DNA of 64,000 nt from contig NZ_JAUTBF010000001.1 in NCBI RefSeq assembly GCF_030818955.1, forward strand, positions 1,674,001 to 1,738,000. Reading direction: 5' to 3'. The stretch is from Microbacterium trichothecenolyticum. Its GTDB lineage: Bacteria > Actinomycetota > Actinomycetes > Actinomycetales > Microbacteriaceae. The position numbers and the translations under genes are program-made. The notes under the pieces were generated by a model that was not told the DNA's origin, did not search any database, and was given only the letters and a program-made list of their open reading frames with translations. Positions 54,590-64,000 of the stretch are shown here, piece after piece (position 1 is the stretch's first letter; every line of letters starts with the position of its first letter).

Positions 54590-56407
54590 TCAGACGAGCG
54601 ACTCCTGCCACGCGGCGTGCAGCTGCGCGAACTTGCCCGTGCCGGCGATGAGCGCGGCCGGGGTGTCGTCCTCGATGATGCGGCCGTGCTCCATCACCAG
54701 CACGCGATCGGCGATCGCCACCGTGGACAGCCGGTGGGCGATGATGATCGCCGTGCGGTCGGCGAGCAGGGTCTGCAGCGCGTCCTGGATCTGCCGTTCG
54801 CTGGGGATGTCGAGAGACGCCGTGGCCTCGTCGAGGATGAGCACCGCCGGGTTCGCCAGGAACGCGCGCGCGAACGAGACGAGCTGCCGCTGGCCGGCGG
54901 ACACGCGTCCGCCGCGCTTGTTCACGTCGGTGTCGTAGCCGTCGGGCAGCTTCTCGATGAAGCCGTCCGCGCCCACCGCGCGCGCCGCAGCACGGATCTC
55001 GCTCATCGTCGCGTCGGGCTTGCCGAGCGCGATGTTGTCGGCGACGGTCCCGCTGAACAGGTACGCCTCCTGCGTGACCATGACGATCGCGCGCCGAAGG
55101 TCCTTCGGGTGCAGGCGGCGCAGGTCGACGTCGTCGAGGGTCACCGCTCCGCTCGTCGGATCGTAGAAGCGCGAGACGAGCTTCGCCAACGTCGACTTGC
55201 CGGCCCCCGTCGTGCCGACGAGCGCGATCGTCTGACCGGCGGGGATGTCGAGCGAGAAGTTCGGCAGGATGACGCGGTCGTCGCTGTATCCGAAGGTGAC
55301 CTCGTCGAACCGGACGTGCCCCTGCGCCGACCACAGGTCTACGGGGTTCGTCGGATCGGGAACCGTCGGTTCCTCTTCGAGCACGCCCGAGACCTTCTCG
55401 AGCGCCGCCGTCGCCGACTGGTACGAGTTCAGGAAGAACGCGACCTCCTGCAGCGGCGAGAAGAAGTTGCGCACGTACAGCACTGCTGCCGTCAGCACAC
55501 CGATCTCGAGCGGCCCGGCGATCACGCGCCCGCCACCCCACAGCAGCACGAGCGCGACCGACACCGCGGCGACGGCCATGATGCCGGGCTCGAACGTGCC
55601 GAACAGCCGGATCGATCGCATGTTCACGTCGCGGTAGTCGCCGGCGAGCTTGCCGAACTCCTCGTCGTTGCGCGGTTCCTTGCGGAACGCCTTCACGGCG
55701 CGGATACCGGTCATGGTCTCGACGAATTTCACGATGACCTGGGCGCTGATCACGCGGGACTCGCGGTAGATGACCTGCGAGCGCCGATAGAACCACCGCA
55801 TGAGCAGGTACATCGGAATACCCATGACCGTGAGGATCAGCCCCGACTGCCAGTCGATGAGGAACAGTGCTCCGAGGGTGAACAGACCGTAGAGGACCCC
55901 CGAGACGAGTTCGTTGAGCCCTCCATCGAGGAGCTCGCGGATCGTGTCGAGGTCGCTCGTCTGCCGAGAGATGATGCGGCCCGACGTGTACGACTCGTGG
56001 AACTCCAGGCTCAGTCGCTGCGTGTGCAGGAAGATGCGTTTGCGCAGGTCGAGCATCACGGCCTGCGTCAGACGGGCGGCGACCACGACGTACCACCCGA
56101 TCAGGACGGCACCGCCGACCCCCGCGAGCAGGTAGATGCCCACGACGCCGATGGTCGGCATCCAGTCGCTGCGCTCGATCACGGCGGGCAGGGCGTTGTC
56201 GATGCCGTACGCGATCAGCGCGGGGCCGGCGACGCGCAGCGCCGTCGACACCACGAGCACCGCCGCGGCGAGCACGAGCTGCCACCGCAACGGCGAGACC
56301 AGCGAGCCCAGCAGGCGCAGCGAGCGCTGACGGATCGCCCGGCTCTCTTCGCGGGTGTAGTCCGAGCGGTCTTCGCCGCTGGTTCCGGAGACGGTCGCGG
56401 TGCTCAT
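54590..56407 (-). CDS. ABC exporter subunit B of a heterodimer
   Basis: A 605-residue half-transporter: six membrane helices (about 40-330) and an ATPase domain with Walker [16 protein letters not shown], Walker [13 protein letters not shown] including the catalytic Glu, and H-loop IIAHRLSTV. Its signature is VSAGQRQL instead of LSGGQ. In heterodimeric exporters the non-canonical signature faces the partner's degenerate Walker B, and the partner gene here indeed has Asp in place of the catalytic Glu. It overlaps that gene by ATGA. Multidrug or peptide export is likely. Confidence 0.92.
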   Translation of the reverse strand: MSTATVSGTSGEDRSDYTREESRAIRQRSLRLLGSLVSPLRWQLVLAAAVLVVSTALRVAGPALIAYGIDNALPAVIERSDWMPTIGVVGIYLLAGVGGAVLIGWYVVVAARLTQAVMLDLRKRIFLHTQRLSLEFHESYTSGRIISRQTSDLDTIRELLDGGLNELVSGVLYGLFTLGALFLIDWQSGLILTVMGIPMYLLMRWFYRRSQVIYRESRVISAQVIVKFVETMTGIRAVKAFRKEPRNDEEFGKLAGDYRDVNMRSIRLFGTFEPGIMAVAAVSVALVLLWGGGRVIAGPLEIGVLTAAVLYVRNFFSPLQEVAFFLNSYQSATAALEKVSGVLEEEPTVPDPTNPVDLWSAQGHVRFDEVTFGYSDDRVILPNFSLDIPAGQTIALVGTTGAGKSTLAKLVSRFYDPTSGAVTLDDVDLRRLHPKDLRRAIVMVTQEAYLFSGTVADNIALGKPDATMSEIRAAARAVGADGFIEKLPDGYDTDVNKRGGRVSAGQRQLVSFARAFLANPAVLILDEATASLDIPSERQIQDALQTLLADRTAIIIAHRLSTVAIADRVLVMEHGRIIEDDTPAALIAGTGKFAQLHAAWQESLV

Positions 56408-58266
56408 CGGGTCGCCTCCTTCTCGGTCAGCGTGTCGTCTTGGGCGCGGATCACGTCGATCGCACCGGTACGCGCTTCGCGCTCGGCCTCTTCCAGGCTC
56501 GAGATCACGTAGCGATAGTGCTCGCTCTCGCGCAGCAGTTCGGAGTGCGTGCCGACGGCGGTGACCCGTCCATCCTCGAGCAGGGCCACCCGGTCGGCGA
56601 GTGTGACGGTCGAGGGCCGGTGCGCGATGACGAGGGCGGTCGTCTCGCTGAGTACCTCGCGCAGCGCGTCTTCGACGAGCGCCTCGGTGTCGACGTCGAG
56701 CGCCGACAGCGGGTCGTCGAGCACGAGGACGGCGGGACGCGCGGCCACGGCCCGCGCGAGCGCGAGGCGCTGACGCTGCCCACCCGACAGGCTCAAACCC
56801 TCCTCGCCGATGACGGTGTCGAGGCCCGCGGGCAGGTCGAACACGAAGTGCGCCTGCGCGACCTCGAGCGCTTCGCGCAGCACGCGCTCGGCCTCGTCCG
56901 ACCCCGGCGCGAGGTCTTCGCGACCGAGCAGGACGTTCTCGCGCACGGTCTGGGAGAACAGCGTCGCGTCTTCGAACGCCATCCCGACGTGGCGGCGCAG
57001 CTCGGCGAGGCTCAGCTCGCGCACGTCGACGCCGTCGAGCAGCACGCGGCCGCCGGTGACGTCGTACAGGCGACCGGGCAGAGTGGTCAGCGTCGTCTTG
57101 CCCGAGCCGGTGAGCCCCACGAGCGCCATCGTCTCGCCGGGGCGCAGCACGAGGTCGACCCCGTCGATGAGGTCGGGCTCGGTGTCGGCGGCATCCTGAT
57201 ACCGGAAGTGCACGCCCTCGAAGGCGAGCTCGCCGCGCGGAGTGGCGATGGTCCGAGGATTCTCGGGGTCGACGATCGTGTTCTGCTCGTCGAACACCTC
57301 GAAGATGCGATCGGTGGCCGTGCGGGCGTCGAGCAGGAACGAGAAGAGGAAGCCGATGGACTCCATCGGCCAGCGCAGCACCGTCGCCATCGCGAAGAAC
57401 GCGACGAGTTCGGCCACCTGCAGCTGCCCGAGCTGGGCCAGGACGATGCCGGCCCCCAGGCACACCGCGAAGGCGATGTCGGGAAGCAGCACGAGGAAGA
57501 ACCAGATCCAGCCGACGGCCCGCGCCTTGTCGATCTCGGTCTCGCGGAGCGACTCGGCCTGCTGGGTGAACTTCTGCAGCGCGTGCCGACCACGGCCGAA
57601 GGCCTTCAGGACACGGATGCCGTGGACGCTCTCTTCGACCGAGGTCGCGAGGTCGCCCGCCTGGTCCTGACTCCGGCGGGTGAGCGCGCCGTAGCGCTTC
57701 TCGAAGCGGAAGCCGACGTAAATGACGGGAGCGGAGGTCACCAGGAACAGCGCGCCGAGAAGCCAGTGCCAGCGGAAGAGCAGCATGGCGCCGATGACGA
57801 TCGTCAGCAGGTTGACCACGAGCAGGATGACGCCGAAGGCGAGCCAGCGGCGGAGCATGCTGATGTCCTGCATCATGCGCGAGAGCAGCTGCCCCGACTG
57901 CCAGCGATCGTGGAAGGCGACCGGGAGTCGCTGCAGACGCGCGTAGAACGACTGGCGCAGGTCATACTCGACCTTCGTCGCGGGGGCCAGCACGAACCAG
58001 CGGCGCAACCACACCATCGCGGCCTCGGCGAGCCCGAGACCGAGCACGGCGAGCGAGCCCCACACGAGCGCCCCGGGGTCGAGCGAAGCGATCGGACCGG
58101 CGACGATCTGCTCCAGCACGAGCGGGATGGCCAGCGCCAGCAGGCTCGCGATGAGCGCGGTGACGGCGCCCGCGACGAGTCGCGGCAGCACGGGACGCGC
58201 GACGGGCAGAAGTCGGGCGAGCGCGCGCGGAGTGGACAGGTGCGGGCGAGGAGAAGCGGAAGTCAT
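56404..58266 (-). CDS. ABC exporter subunit A of a heterodimer
   Basis: A 620-residue half-transporter: six membrane helices (about 30-325), Walker [16 protein letters not shown], signature [11 protein letters not shown], and Walker [13 protein letters not shown], in which the catalytic Glu is replaced by Asp. This marks a degenerate ATP site, as expected for one half of an asymmetric exporter. AGAGGATC precedes the ATG, and a short leader ORF lies 107 bases upstream in the same transcript. Confidence 0.92.
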   Translation of the reverse strand: MTSASPRPHLSTPRALARLLPVARPVLPRLVAGAVTALIASLLALAIPLVLEQIVAGPIASLDPGALVWGSLAVLGLGLAEAAMVWLRRWFVLAPATKVEYDLRQSFYARLQRLPVAFHDRWQSGQLLSRMMQDISMLRRWLAFGVILLVVNLLTIVIGAMLLFRWHWLLGALFLVTSAPVIYVGFRFEKRYGALTRRSQDQAGDLATSVEESVHGIRVLKAFGRGRHALQKFTQQAESLRETEIDKARAVGWIWFFLVLLPDIAFAVCLGAGIVLAQLGQLQVAELVAFFAMATVLRWPMESIGFLFSFLLDARTATDRIFEVFDEQNTIVDPENPRTIATPRGELAFEGVHFRYQDAADTEPDLIDGVDLVLRPGETMALVGLTGSGKTTLTTLPGRLYDVTGGRVLLDGVDVRELSLAELRRHVGMAFEDATLFSQTVRENVLLGREDLAPGSDEAERVLREALEVAQAHFVFDLPAGLDTVIGEEGLSLSGGQRQRLALARAVAARPAVLVLDDPLSALDVDTEALVEDALREVLSETTALVIAHRPSTVTLADRVALLEDGRVTAVGTHSELLRESEHYRYVISSLEEAEREARTGAIDVIRAQDDTLTEKEATR

Positions 58267-58373
58267 GATCCTCTGGAGGTCGAGAGCGAGCGCCGGGATC
58301 GGGCGCGGGAGGGGATGCCGAGGGCACCGGTCGTGAGCCGGTCGGAAGCGAAGCAGCGCCGGGGCGCCGAACC

Positions 58374-58448
58374 CTAGTGGCGTCGGGGGGAACGCGAGGG
58401 GGCGGAGAACGCGACGGCGTGCGCGACGGGGGCGTCGACGTGATCCAT
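58374..58448 (-). CDS. 24-residue leader ORF upstream of the exporter
   Basis: ATG at 58448 follows a strong GAGGAGGATGCC site and opens a 24-codon frame, [17 protein letters not shown] followed by SRSPRRH, ending in TAG. The ribosome site is better than that of the exporter gene itself. Between its stop and the exporter ATG the RNA contains inverted repeats (ACCGG-CTCACGA-CCGGT). This layout is that of a translated leader controlling a resistance transporter by ribosome stalling; the basic C-terminus would suit stalling, but no known arrest peptide is matched. Confidence 0.55.
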   Translation of the reverse strand: MDHVDAPVAHAVAFSAPSRSPRRH

Positions 58449-58507
58449 GGCATCCTCCTCGAGATGATCGACAGCTGCCCGGGATCGCGACAGCCCTTCA
58501 GACTATC

Positions 58508-58523
58508 TCCGACGGAAGTCGGA
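58508..58523 (-). promoter_or_regulatory. Operator-like palindrome upstream of the exporter leader
   Basis: TCCGAC-GGAA-GTCGGA is a perfect 6-bp inverted repeat overlapping a possible -10 (TAGTCT on the minus strand, 58507-58502). It could bind a repressor of the exporter. The 310-base region 58267-58576 contains this, the leader ORF and the attenuator-like stretch. Confidence 0.45.
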
Positions 58524-58576
58524 TGACAAGAGCGGATCGGCGTCCTGCCGCCCGCCGCCCCGTCTCGTCGGCGTGC

Positions 58577-59071
58577 TCAGACCGCCTCGCGCGCGAGCAG
58601 GCGACGCTTCACCTCCGTGCCCCACGCGAATCCGCCCATCGTGCCGTCGCCGCGCAGCACGCGGTGACAGGGGACGAACAGCGCGGGCGCATTGCGAGCG
58701 CAGACGGATGCCGCCGCCCGCACGGCCGTCGGCGAACCGAGGGCCGTCGCGAACCCGGTGTAGGTCAACGGGTGCCCGGGGGTGATCCGGCGGAGGGCGT
58801 CCCACCCCGCGCGCTGCAGAGGGGTGCCGAATTGCCGCACCTCGACCGTGTCGATCGCGCCGAGGTCACCCTCGTAGTAGGCGCGCACGGCGTCGGCCGC
58901 GGCGGTGTCGCCGTCGACGATCTCGTTGGGGTGCCGCTCGGGACGCAAGCGGGCCAGCACCGCGGCAGGATCGTCGGTCCAGCCCGATACGAGGATCTTT
59001 CCGTCGGAGTCGGCGAGGATCGCGAACGGACCGTCGGGGGTCTCGACGATCTGCAGGGTGGCGGTGCTCAT
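58577..59071 (-). CDS. ogt: Methylated-DNA-[protein]-cysteine methyltransferase
   Basis: A 164-residue suicide repair protein removing alkyl groups from O6-methylguanine. The acceptor cysteine lies in the invariant [20 protein letters not shown] and [16 protein letters not shown] are further family motifs, and [16 protein letters not shown] is the winged-helix recognition region. Its ATG overlaps the stop of the ada/alkA gene, so both repair activities are made together. Confidence 0.94.
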   Translation of the reverse strand: MSTATLQIVETPDGPFAILADSDGKILVSGWTDDPAAVLARLRPERHPNEIVDGDTAAADAVRAYYEGDLGAIDTVEVRQFGTPLQRAGWDALRRITPGHPLTYTGFATALGSPTAVRAAASVCARNAPALFVPCHRVLRGDGTMGGFAWGTEVKRRLLAREAV

Positions 59072-60687
59072 GGGCGGGTCTCGCTTTCGGGGATCACGGC
59101 GGAAGGGGTCGGGGAATCGGTGGCGGTGCGAGTCGTGCGCGACCTCGCGGCTCGGGGCCCGGAGCCGTGGACGACCGCGGCCGCCACGCTCTCGGCGCCG
59201 GAGACCCGCCACGCTTGGGTCACGGGAGCCGCGTACCAGTAGTGCGCCATGGCGTAACTGCGCCAGGGTGCGAGGCGCTCGGACCACGCGGTGAACGCGG
59301 CCGGGTCGGACGGGAGCCCCAGCGCCGCCGCACCGGCCCGCGCCGCGACATCGCCCGGAAGCAGCACATCGGGGTCGCCGAGGACGCGCATGCGGACGTA
59401 GTCGGCCGTCCACGGGCCCACGCCGCGGAGGGCGAGCAGGCGCGCGCGCTGCTGCGCGCTGTCGTCGCCAGGGCCGAGAGCGAGCGTCCCGTCGGCGAGC
59501 GCTTCAGCGGCCCCGACGATGGCGCGCATCCGCGCGCCGGGGCCGCGCAGCACCTCGAGTCCGCGTTCGGCGATGGCCGTGGCATCCGGGAACAGGGTCA
59601 TGGGCTCGGGGCCGACGGTCACCTCTTCGCCGAGCGCGGCGGTCAGCCGCCCCTGCATCGTGCGGGCGGAGGCGACGCTGATCTGCTGGCCGATCATGGC
59701 GCGCAAGAGCATCTCCCCCGCGTCGATCGCCCCCGGCACGCGCACGCCCGGTATCGCCGCGACGGCGGCGGCGAGTTCGGGATGCCGTGACAGTTCGGCG
59801 TCGATCGCGATCGGGTCGGCGTCGAGGTCGAACAGGCGGCGCACCCGCGCGATGAGGGTGCCGAGATCGGCCAGGGCCGTGAGCCGAGCGCGCAGGCGCA
59901 AGCGGCCGTCATCGGAGAGACGCACCTCGAACCACGCCGGGCCGCCGGGCAGCCGCGCGACGCGCGCGAAGGAACGATCACCACCGACCTCGACGCCGGG
60001 GATCGCGTGCGCCCGCATCCAGCCGAAGAGCCCGGTCGTGTCGATGGGACCGCGCACGGGCAGGGCGAGGTCGATCTCGCCGGCGGTCGCCGCGACCCCC
60101 GACGCCCGGGACCGGCGCGCTCGGAGATCGCGCGGTGGCATCCCGAACACCTCGCCGATGGTCTCGGTGAACTGCCGGATGCTGGTGAACCCCGCGGAGA
60201 AGGCCACGTCGGCAGACGAGAGGTCGGTGCCGACGAGCAGGGCGCGGGCAGTGTGCGCACGGTTTGCGCGGGCCAGCGCGAGTGGTCCGGCACCGAGCTC
60301 GGCGGTGAGCACCCGCGTGAGGTGCCGCGCCGAATACCCGAGTCGGCGCGCGAGACCGGGGACGCCCTCGCGATCGACGACCCCGTCGGCGATCAGCCGC
60401 ATCGCTCGGGCGACGACGTCGCCGCGCACGTCCCACATCGGCGAGCCCGGGGCTGCCTCGGGCAGGCAGCGTTTGCACGCGCGGTACCCCGCTTCGTGGG
60501 CGGCGGCCGAGGTGGGGTAGAACGTGACGTTCTCTTCTTTCGGGGTGCGAGCCGGGCAGCTCGGTCGGCAGTAGATGCCCGTCGAGCGCACCGCCGTGAC
60601 GAACTGCCCGTCGAAGCGCCGATCGCGCGACTGGATGACGCGGTAGCGCTCGGTGAAGCCGGGAGCGGTCGGGGCGGAAGAGGTCAT
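59068..60687 (-). CDS. AdaA-like activator fused to AlkA DNA-3-methyladenine glycosylase
   Basis: A 539-residue fusion. Residues about 10-85 are the Ada zinc/methyl-acceptor domain ([52 protein letters not shown]; four Cys). About 95-200 are an AraC-type HTH ([40 protein letters not shown]). About 205-310 are AlkA_N, and 310-500 the HhH-GPD glycosylase ([50 protein letters not shown] with the catalytic Asp). It senses methyl phosphotriesters, activates repair genes and excises alkylated bases. Start 60687 is set by a damage-type promoter. Confidence 0.94.
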   Translation of the reverse strand: MTSSAPTAPGFTERYRVIQSRDRRFDGQFVTAVRSTGIYCRPSCPARTPKEENVTFYPTSAAAHEAGYRACKRCLPEAAPGSPMWDVRGDVVARAMRLIADGVVDREGVPGLARRLGYSARHLTRVLTAELGAGPLALARANRAHTARALLVGTDLSSADVAFSAGFTSIRQFTETIGEVFGMPPRDLRARRSRASGVAATAGEIDLALPVRGPIDTTGLFGWMRAHAIPGVEVGGDRSFARVARLPGGPAWFEVRLSDDGRLRLRARLTALADLGTLIARVRRLFDLDADPIAIDAELSRHPELAAAVAAIPGVRVPGAIDAGEMLLRAMIGQQISVASARTMQGRLTAALGEEVTVGPEPMTLFPDATAIAERGLEVLRGPGARMRAIVGAAEALADGTLALGPGDDSAQQRARLLALRGVGPWTADYVRMRVLGDPDVLLPGDVAARAGAAALGLPSDPAAFTAWSERLAPWRSYAMAHYWYAAPVTQAWRVSGAESVAAAVVHGSGPRAARSRTTRTATDSPTPSAVIPESETRP

Positions 60688-60694
60688 GGCATCC

Positions 60695-60716
60695 ACCCTG
60701 CCACCGACCTCCGACA
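60695..60716 (-). promoter_or_regulatory. RecA-independent (PafBC-type) damage promoter
   Basis: On the minus strand TGTCGGAG (60716-60709), eight bases, CAGGGT (60700-60695), then seven bases to the ATG of the ada/alkA gene. Confidence 0.65.
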
Positions 60717-60804
60717 TCGGCTGGCGGAAATCGGACATGGCCGTGGAGGGCGCCGAGCGCTCCTGCCGGCCACACGCCCCGCTGCCCCGAGCGACGGGCG
60801 TGAG

Positions 60805-60862
60805 CGTCCAGAACACCCGGAGCGGGAAGAGAGTCGTCCGGGTGTTGTGGACACTGGACGGC
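60805..60862. repeat. Palindrome G: CCAGAACACCCGGA / TCCGGGTGTT
   Basis: CGTCCAGAACACCCGGA and TCCGGGTGTTGTGGACACTG form an imperfect inverted repeat between the divergent ada/alkA and reductase genes. It is the only copy in the window. The 348-base gap holds it and two promoters. Confidence 0.6.
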
Positions 60863-61007
60863 GCGGGGCGAGCGCGTGAGCGACGCGAACGCGACGACGC
60901 TGCGGGAGAGCGCGCAGGCGGCGCGAGGGCGCCGCGCGCGCTCCGGGTCGAAGGCGCGAGAGCGACGTCACCATCAGCCCGCCGCGCGACGCGCAACCCC
61001 CGGTCGA

Positions 61008-61029
61008 TGTCGGAGGGTCTGAGTAGCGT
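61008..61029 (+). promoter_or_regulatory. RecA-independent (PafBC-type) damage promoter
   Basis: TGTCGGAG, eight bases, TAGCGT at 61024-61029, six bases, ATG of the reductase gene. Confidence 0.7.
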
Positions 61030-61035
61030 GAGGGG

Positions 61036-62463
61036 ATGAGCGAACGCGAATACGACCTCATCGTCATCGGCGCCGGTCCCGTGGGCGAGAACGTCGCCGA
61101 CCGCGCGGTGCGGGCCGGGCTCACCGCGGCGATCGTCGAGTCCGAGCTCGTCGGCGGCGAGTGCTCGTACTGGGCGTGCATGCCGTCGAAGGCGCTGCTG
61201 CGCAGCGGCGCGGCCCTGCGCGCGGCGCGCGATGTCGACGGCGCGAAGCAGGCGGTGACCGGCGACCTCGACATCGCGGCCGTGCTGCGCCGCCGCGACA
61301 CCATGACGAGCGACTGGAACGACTCCGGTCAGGTCGAGTGGCTGCAGGGCGCGGGCATCGACCTCGTCCGCGGCCACGGGCGACTGACGGGCGAGAAGAC
61401 GGTGCAGGTCACCGCCGACGACGGCACCGCCACCGACCTTCGCGCCCGCCACGCGGTCGCCGTGTGCACCGGATCCGCGGCGCTGCTGCCCGACGTCCCC
61501 GGTCTCGCCGACGTCTCCCCCTGGACCAGTCGCGAGGCCACCGCCGTCCAGCAGATCCCCGCCTCCCTCGCGATCATCGGCGGCGGTGTCGTGGGGGCCG
61601 AGATGGCGACGGCGTACGCCAGCCTCGGCGCCGACGTGACCATCATCGCCCGCTCCGGCCTGCTCGGCGGCAACGAGCCGTTCGCGGGTGAGCTGGTCGC
61701 GACCTCGCTCCGCGATCGCGGGGTCACCGTCAAGACGGGGGCGGATGCCACGGCCGCGCGCCGCGACGATGACGGGCGCGTGGTGCTCGAGCTCTCCGAC
61801 GGCACCGCCGTCACGGCCGCCGAGGTGCTCGTCGCGACGGGCCGCGTGCCCCGTACCGACGACCTGGGTCTGGACACGGTCGGCCTCGAGGCGGGCTCAT
61901 GGCTCGATGTCGACGACACCCTGCGCGTGCGCGGGTCCGACTGGCTCTACGCGGTGGGCGACGTCAACCACCGTGCCCTGCTCACCCACCAGGGCAAGTA
62001 CCAGGCCCGCGCGGCCGGTGACGTGATCGCTGCGCGCGCGCAGGGCGGCGAGGTCGACGATGCCCCGTGGGGGGCGCACGTCGCGACCGCCGATCACGAC
62101 GCCGTGCCCCAGGTCACCTTCACCGACCCCGAGGTGGCATCCGTCGGGCTCACCGCGGCGAAGGCCGAGGAGCGCGGCCTGAAGGTGAAGGTGCTCGACT
62201 ACGACCTCGCGAACGTCGCCGGATCCAGCGAGCAGTCCGACGCCTACGTCGGTCAGGCCCGCGCGATCGTCGACCTCGACCGCGGCGTGCTGGTCGGCGC
62301 GACGTTCGTCGGTCCCGACATCGCCGAGCTCCTGCACTCCGCGACCATCGCGATCGTCGGCGAGGTGCCCGTGAAACGGCTCTGGCACGCGGTGCCGTCC
62401 TACCCGACGGTCAGCGAGGTGTGGCTGCGCCTGCTCGAGACGCTCGGTCGCGACAGCGCCTGA
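61036..62463 (+). CDS. Flavoprotein disulfide reductase-like NAD(P)/FAD oxidoreductase
   Basis: A 475-residue member of the dihydrolipoamide dehydrogenase/mercuric reductase superfamily. FAD motif [22 protein letters not shown], disulfide segment [17 protein letters not shown] (a Cys pair four residues apart, but with SYWA in place of the usual NVGC context), NAD(P) motif [28 protein letters not shown], and second FAD motif [22 protein letters not shown]. The C-terminal interface has [10 protein letters not shown] where the catalytic His-Glu pair normally reads HPTxxE, so the acid-base His is missing. It is probably a quinone or disulfide reductase and not part of pyruvate dehydrogenase. The promoter suggests induction by DNA damage. 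Confidence 0.88.
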   Translation: MSEREYDLIVIGAGPVGENVADRAVRAGLTAAIVESELVGGECSYWACMPSKALLRSGAALRAARDVDGAKQAVTGDLDIAAVLRRRDTMTSDWNDSGQVEWLQGAGIDLVRGHGRLTGEKTVQVTADDGTATDLRARHAVAVCTGSAALLPDVPGLADVSPWTSREATAVQQIPASLAIIGGGVVGAEMATAYASLGADVTIIARSGLLGGNEPFAGELVATSLRDRGVTVKTGADATAARRDDDGRVVLELSDGTAVTAAEVLVATGRVPRTDDLGLDTVGLEAGSWLDVDDTLRVRGSDWLYAVGDVNHRALLTHQGKYQARAAGDVIAARAQGGEVDDAPWGAHVATADHDAVPQVTFTDPEVASVGLTAAKAEERGLKVKVLDYDLANVAGSSEQSDAYVGQARAIVDLDRGVLVGATFVGPDIAELLHSATIAIVGEVPVKRLWHAVPSYPTVSEVWLRLLETLGRDSA

Positions 62464-62504
62464 CCCCGGGCGGCTCGGCCGCAGAAGAAGACACGCCTCC
62501 CGCG

Positions 62505-62696
62505 GAGCCGACGCTCGCCCTGCCCGTTGGCATCCCGGAGCACGCCGTGCTCGGCGGTCGCGAAGTGTTCGTGCACTATCCCGTGGGCATCGGCGGCTCG
62601 AAGCTGCAGGCCGGATGGTTCGAGAAGCGCCTGGGCGTCGTCGGGACCGCACGCAACGCGAACACGGTCGCAAAGCTCGTCGCGATGACGGCGTGA
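62505..62696 (+). pseudogene. C-terminal remnant of a DUF1697 protein
   Basis: The frame around PVGIPEHAVLGGREVFVHYPVGIGGSKLQAGWFEKRLGVVGTARNANTVAKLVAMTA matches the C-terminus of DUF1697 proteins (consensus around GREVYLHYP-GIGRSKL...RNWNTVTKL). The preceding two thirds are absent, and it has no plausible start or ribosome site. Confidence 0.65.
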
Positions 62697-62736
62697 GTGG
62701 CGGCGTGAGTGGCGGCGTGAGTGGCGGCGTGAGTGG
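62689..62736. repeat. Four perfect 12-bp tandem repeats
   Basis: CGGCGTGAGTGG four times head to tail, beginning at the end of the DUF1697 remnant (its TGA lies in the first unit) and running into the family B palindrome. Confidence 0.9.
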
Positions 62737-62737
62737 C

Positions 62738-62804
62738 GCATAAACGCGATCCGCGCGCATAAACGCGCTCTCCCCGCGTTTATGCGCGCAGAAAGCGTTT
62801 ATGC
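62738..62804. repeat. Palindromic repeat family B, copy 4
   Basis: Double palindrome of GCATAAACGC-type arms, exactly 67 nt, between converging genes. The 472-base stretch 62464-62935 contains only the remnant, this palindrome and two short tandem repeats. Confidence 0.87.
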
Positions 62805-62820
62805 GTGGAGCGACGGGACG

Positions 62821-62850
62821 ACACGACGACACGACGACACGACGACACGA
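62821..62850. repeat. 8-bp microsatellite ACACGACG
   Basis: Three full units and a partial fourth of ACACGACG. Confidence 0.75.
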
Positions 62851-62935
62851 GCGCACCGGGCCCCTCACCGACACCGAGCCCCGCCAGCGCACCGGGCCCA
62901 CCCCGGCGCCCAAGCACGACCCACGGCCCCACGCC

Positions 62936-64000
62936 TCAGTGGAAGAAGTGGCGCTCCCCGGTGAAGAACATCGTCACACCCGCGGCGCGCGCGGCGTCGA
63001 TGACCTCGGCGTCCCGCACCGACCCGCCGGGCTGGATGATCGCCGTGATCCCGGCGTCGATGAGCACCTGCGGTCCGTCGGCGAAGGGGAAGAAGGCGTC
63101 GGAGGCCGCGATCGAACCGGCCGCGCGATCCCCCGCCCGCTCCACGGCGAGGCGGCACGAGTCGACGCGGTTGACCTGCCCCATGCCGATGCCGACCGTC
63201 GCGGAGCCCTTGGCGAGCACGATGGCGTTCGACTTGACGGCGCGGCAGGCCTTCCACGCGAAGATGAGGTTCGTCATGTCCTCGTCGGCGGGGCGCTCGC
63301 CCGAGACGAGCTCCCAGTCCTTCGCGACCGACTCGATGTCGGCGGGGAACCGGTCGGCATCCTGCAGCAGCAGGCCGCCCGACACGAGACGGACGTCCAT
63401 CGACTCCTGGCGCCAGTCGTCCGGCAGCTGCAGGACGCGGAGGTTCTTCTTGAGCTTGAACACCTCGAGCGCCTCGGGCTCGAAGTCGGGCGCGATGATG
63501 ACCTCGGTGAAGATGTCGCGGAGGTTCTCGGCCATCTTCAGCGTCACGGTGCGGTTCGCCGCGATCACGCCGCCGAAGGCGGACACGGGGTCGCACTCGT
63601 GCGCGCGCAGATGCGCCGAGGCGATCGGGTCGAGCGCGTTGGGTGCGGCCACGGCGATGCCGCACGGGTTGGCGTGCTTGATGATCGCCACCGCGGGCTT
63701 GACCATGTCGAACGCCGCGCGAAGGGCCGCATCGGCGTCGACGTAGTTGTTGTACGACATCTCCTTGCCCTGCAGCTGCGTGGCCTGGGCGATGCCGTGT
63801 CCGCCGACGCGCGTGTAGATCGCGGCGCGCTGGTGCGCGTTCTCGCCGTAGCGCAGCGTCGACAGGCGCTCGGCCTGGATGGTCAGGTGCGCCGGCAGGT
63901 CGATGTCGTCGCCGAGCGTGCCCTCGGCGAACCACGTCGACACCGCGGTGTCGTAGGCGGCGGTGTGCGAGAACGCGCGGGCGGCGAGCTCGCGCCGCTG
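62936..64000 (-). CDS. purH: AICAR transformylase / IMP cyclohydrolase (5' partial)
   Basis: The last two steps of purine synthesis. The frame is open to the window edge, so the N-terminal cyclohydrolase domain lies outside; about 354 residues of mostly the transformylase domain remain. Motifs: [55 protein letters not shown] with the catalytic Lys-His, [43 protein letters not shown], and the ending [56 protein letters not shown]. Confidence 0.96.
   Translation of the reverse strand, partial: QRRELAARAFSHTAAYDTAVSTWFAEGTLGDDIDLPAHLTIQAERLSTLRYGENAHQRAAIYTRVGGHGIAQATQLQGKEMSYNNYVDADAALRAAFDMVKPAVAIIKHANPCGIAVAAPNALDPIASAHLRAHECDPVSAFGGVIAANRTVTLKMAENLRDIFTEVIIAPDFEPEALEVFKLKKNLRVLQLPDDWRQESMDVRLVSGGLLLQDADRFPADIESVAKDWELVSGERPADEDMTNLIFAWKACRAVKSNAIVLAKGSATVGIGMGQVNRVDSCRLAVERAGDRAAGSIAASDAFFPFADGPQVLIDAGITAIIQPGGSVRDAEVIDAARAAGVTMFFTGERHFFH

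Noticed and set aside
61036..62463. Annotation as dihydrolipoamide dehydrogenase (lpd)
   Set aside because: The active-site context and the missing C-terminal His differ from true Lpd, and no pyruvate dehydrogenase genes are adjacent.

Overview
The window is a contiguous piece of a very GC-rich actinobacterial chromosome. Gene content, codon use (Asp almost always GAC, Ala GCC/GCG), leaderless promoters of the TANNNT-N6-RTG type, a single-chain isocitrate dehydrogenase, a GTP-dependent PEP carboxykinase and ESAT-6-like proteins together suggest Microbacteriaceae, most likely Microbacterium; this is inference from protein recognition, with no search run. No rRNA, tRNA, CRISPR array, insertion sequence or prophage is visible. 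Both ends cut genes: sdhA on the left and purH on the right.

Layout. 1-12.5 kb: sdhAB, a BrkB-type membrane protein, exodeoxyribonuclease III, trpS, a DUF559 gene between palindromic repeats, an acetyltransferase, an Fpg/Nei glycosylase, then an FMN riboswitch followed by ribD(frameshifted)-ribE-ribBA-ribH. 12.6-19.2 kb: an MHS-type transporter, a three-gene ABC-2 exporter operon and a fused ABC exporter. 19.4-25 kb: pckG, a divergent frameshifted ScfR/RamB-like regulator, a decayed lacI-type regulator and succinate-semialdehyde dehydrogenase. 25.3-39 kb: an aromatic-acid catabolic island: FAD monooxygenase, IclR regulator, thiamine-diphosphate enzyme, transporter, a FAH-RraA fusion, GntR regulator, and hpaE, hpaD, hpaH and hpaI homologues for meta-cleavage of homoprotocatechuate. 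Its predicted end products are pyruvate and succinate semialdehyde, which the nearby gabD-type enzyme would feed into the TCA cycle. 39.2-41.4 kb: a LuxR-type regulator divergent from hxlB-hxlA (ribulose monophosphate formaldehyde fixation). 41.6-51 kb: an acidic protein, folD, glyA, a DUF2568 protein, a GlcD-like oxidase, an L,D-transpeptidase and icd. 51.2-53.6 kb: four overlapping genes forming a type VII secretion substrate cassette. 54.6-58.5 kb: a heterodimeric ABC exporter behind a 24-codon leader ORF. 58.6-62.5 kb: ogt, ada/alkA and a divergent flavoprotein disulfide reductase. 62.9 kb onward: purH.

Two cross-cutting patterns matter most. First, five genes or operons (xth, the Fpg/Nei gene, the ABC-2 exporter, ada/alkA-ogt, and the flavoprotein reductase) start from nearly identical promoters, TGTCGGAG-N8-TANNNT, which closely match the RecA-independent (PafBC) DNA-damage promoter of mycobacteria. 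Second, the intergenic space holds several unrelated families of palindromic elements. In each, the arms are conserved and the loop is not, yet the outer length is almost fixed (71-73, 67, 91-93, 72-74 and 76 nt). One family lies inside a gene and supplies an interdomain linker.

Two genes, ribD and the ScfR-type regulator, each carry a one-base insertion. These may be real mutations or sequence errors; raw reads would decide.
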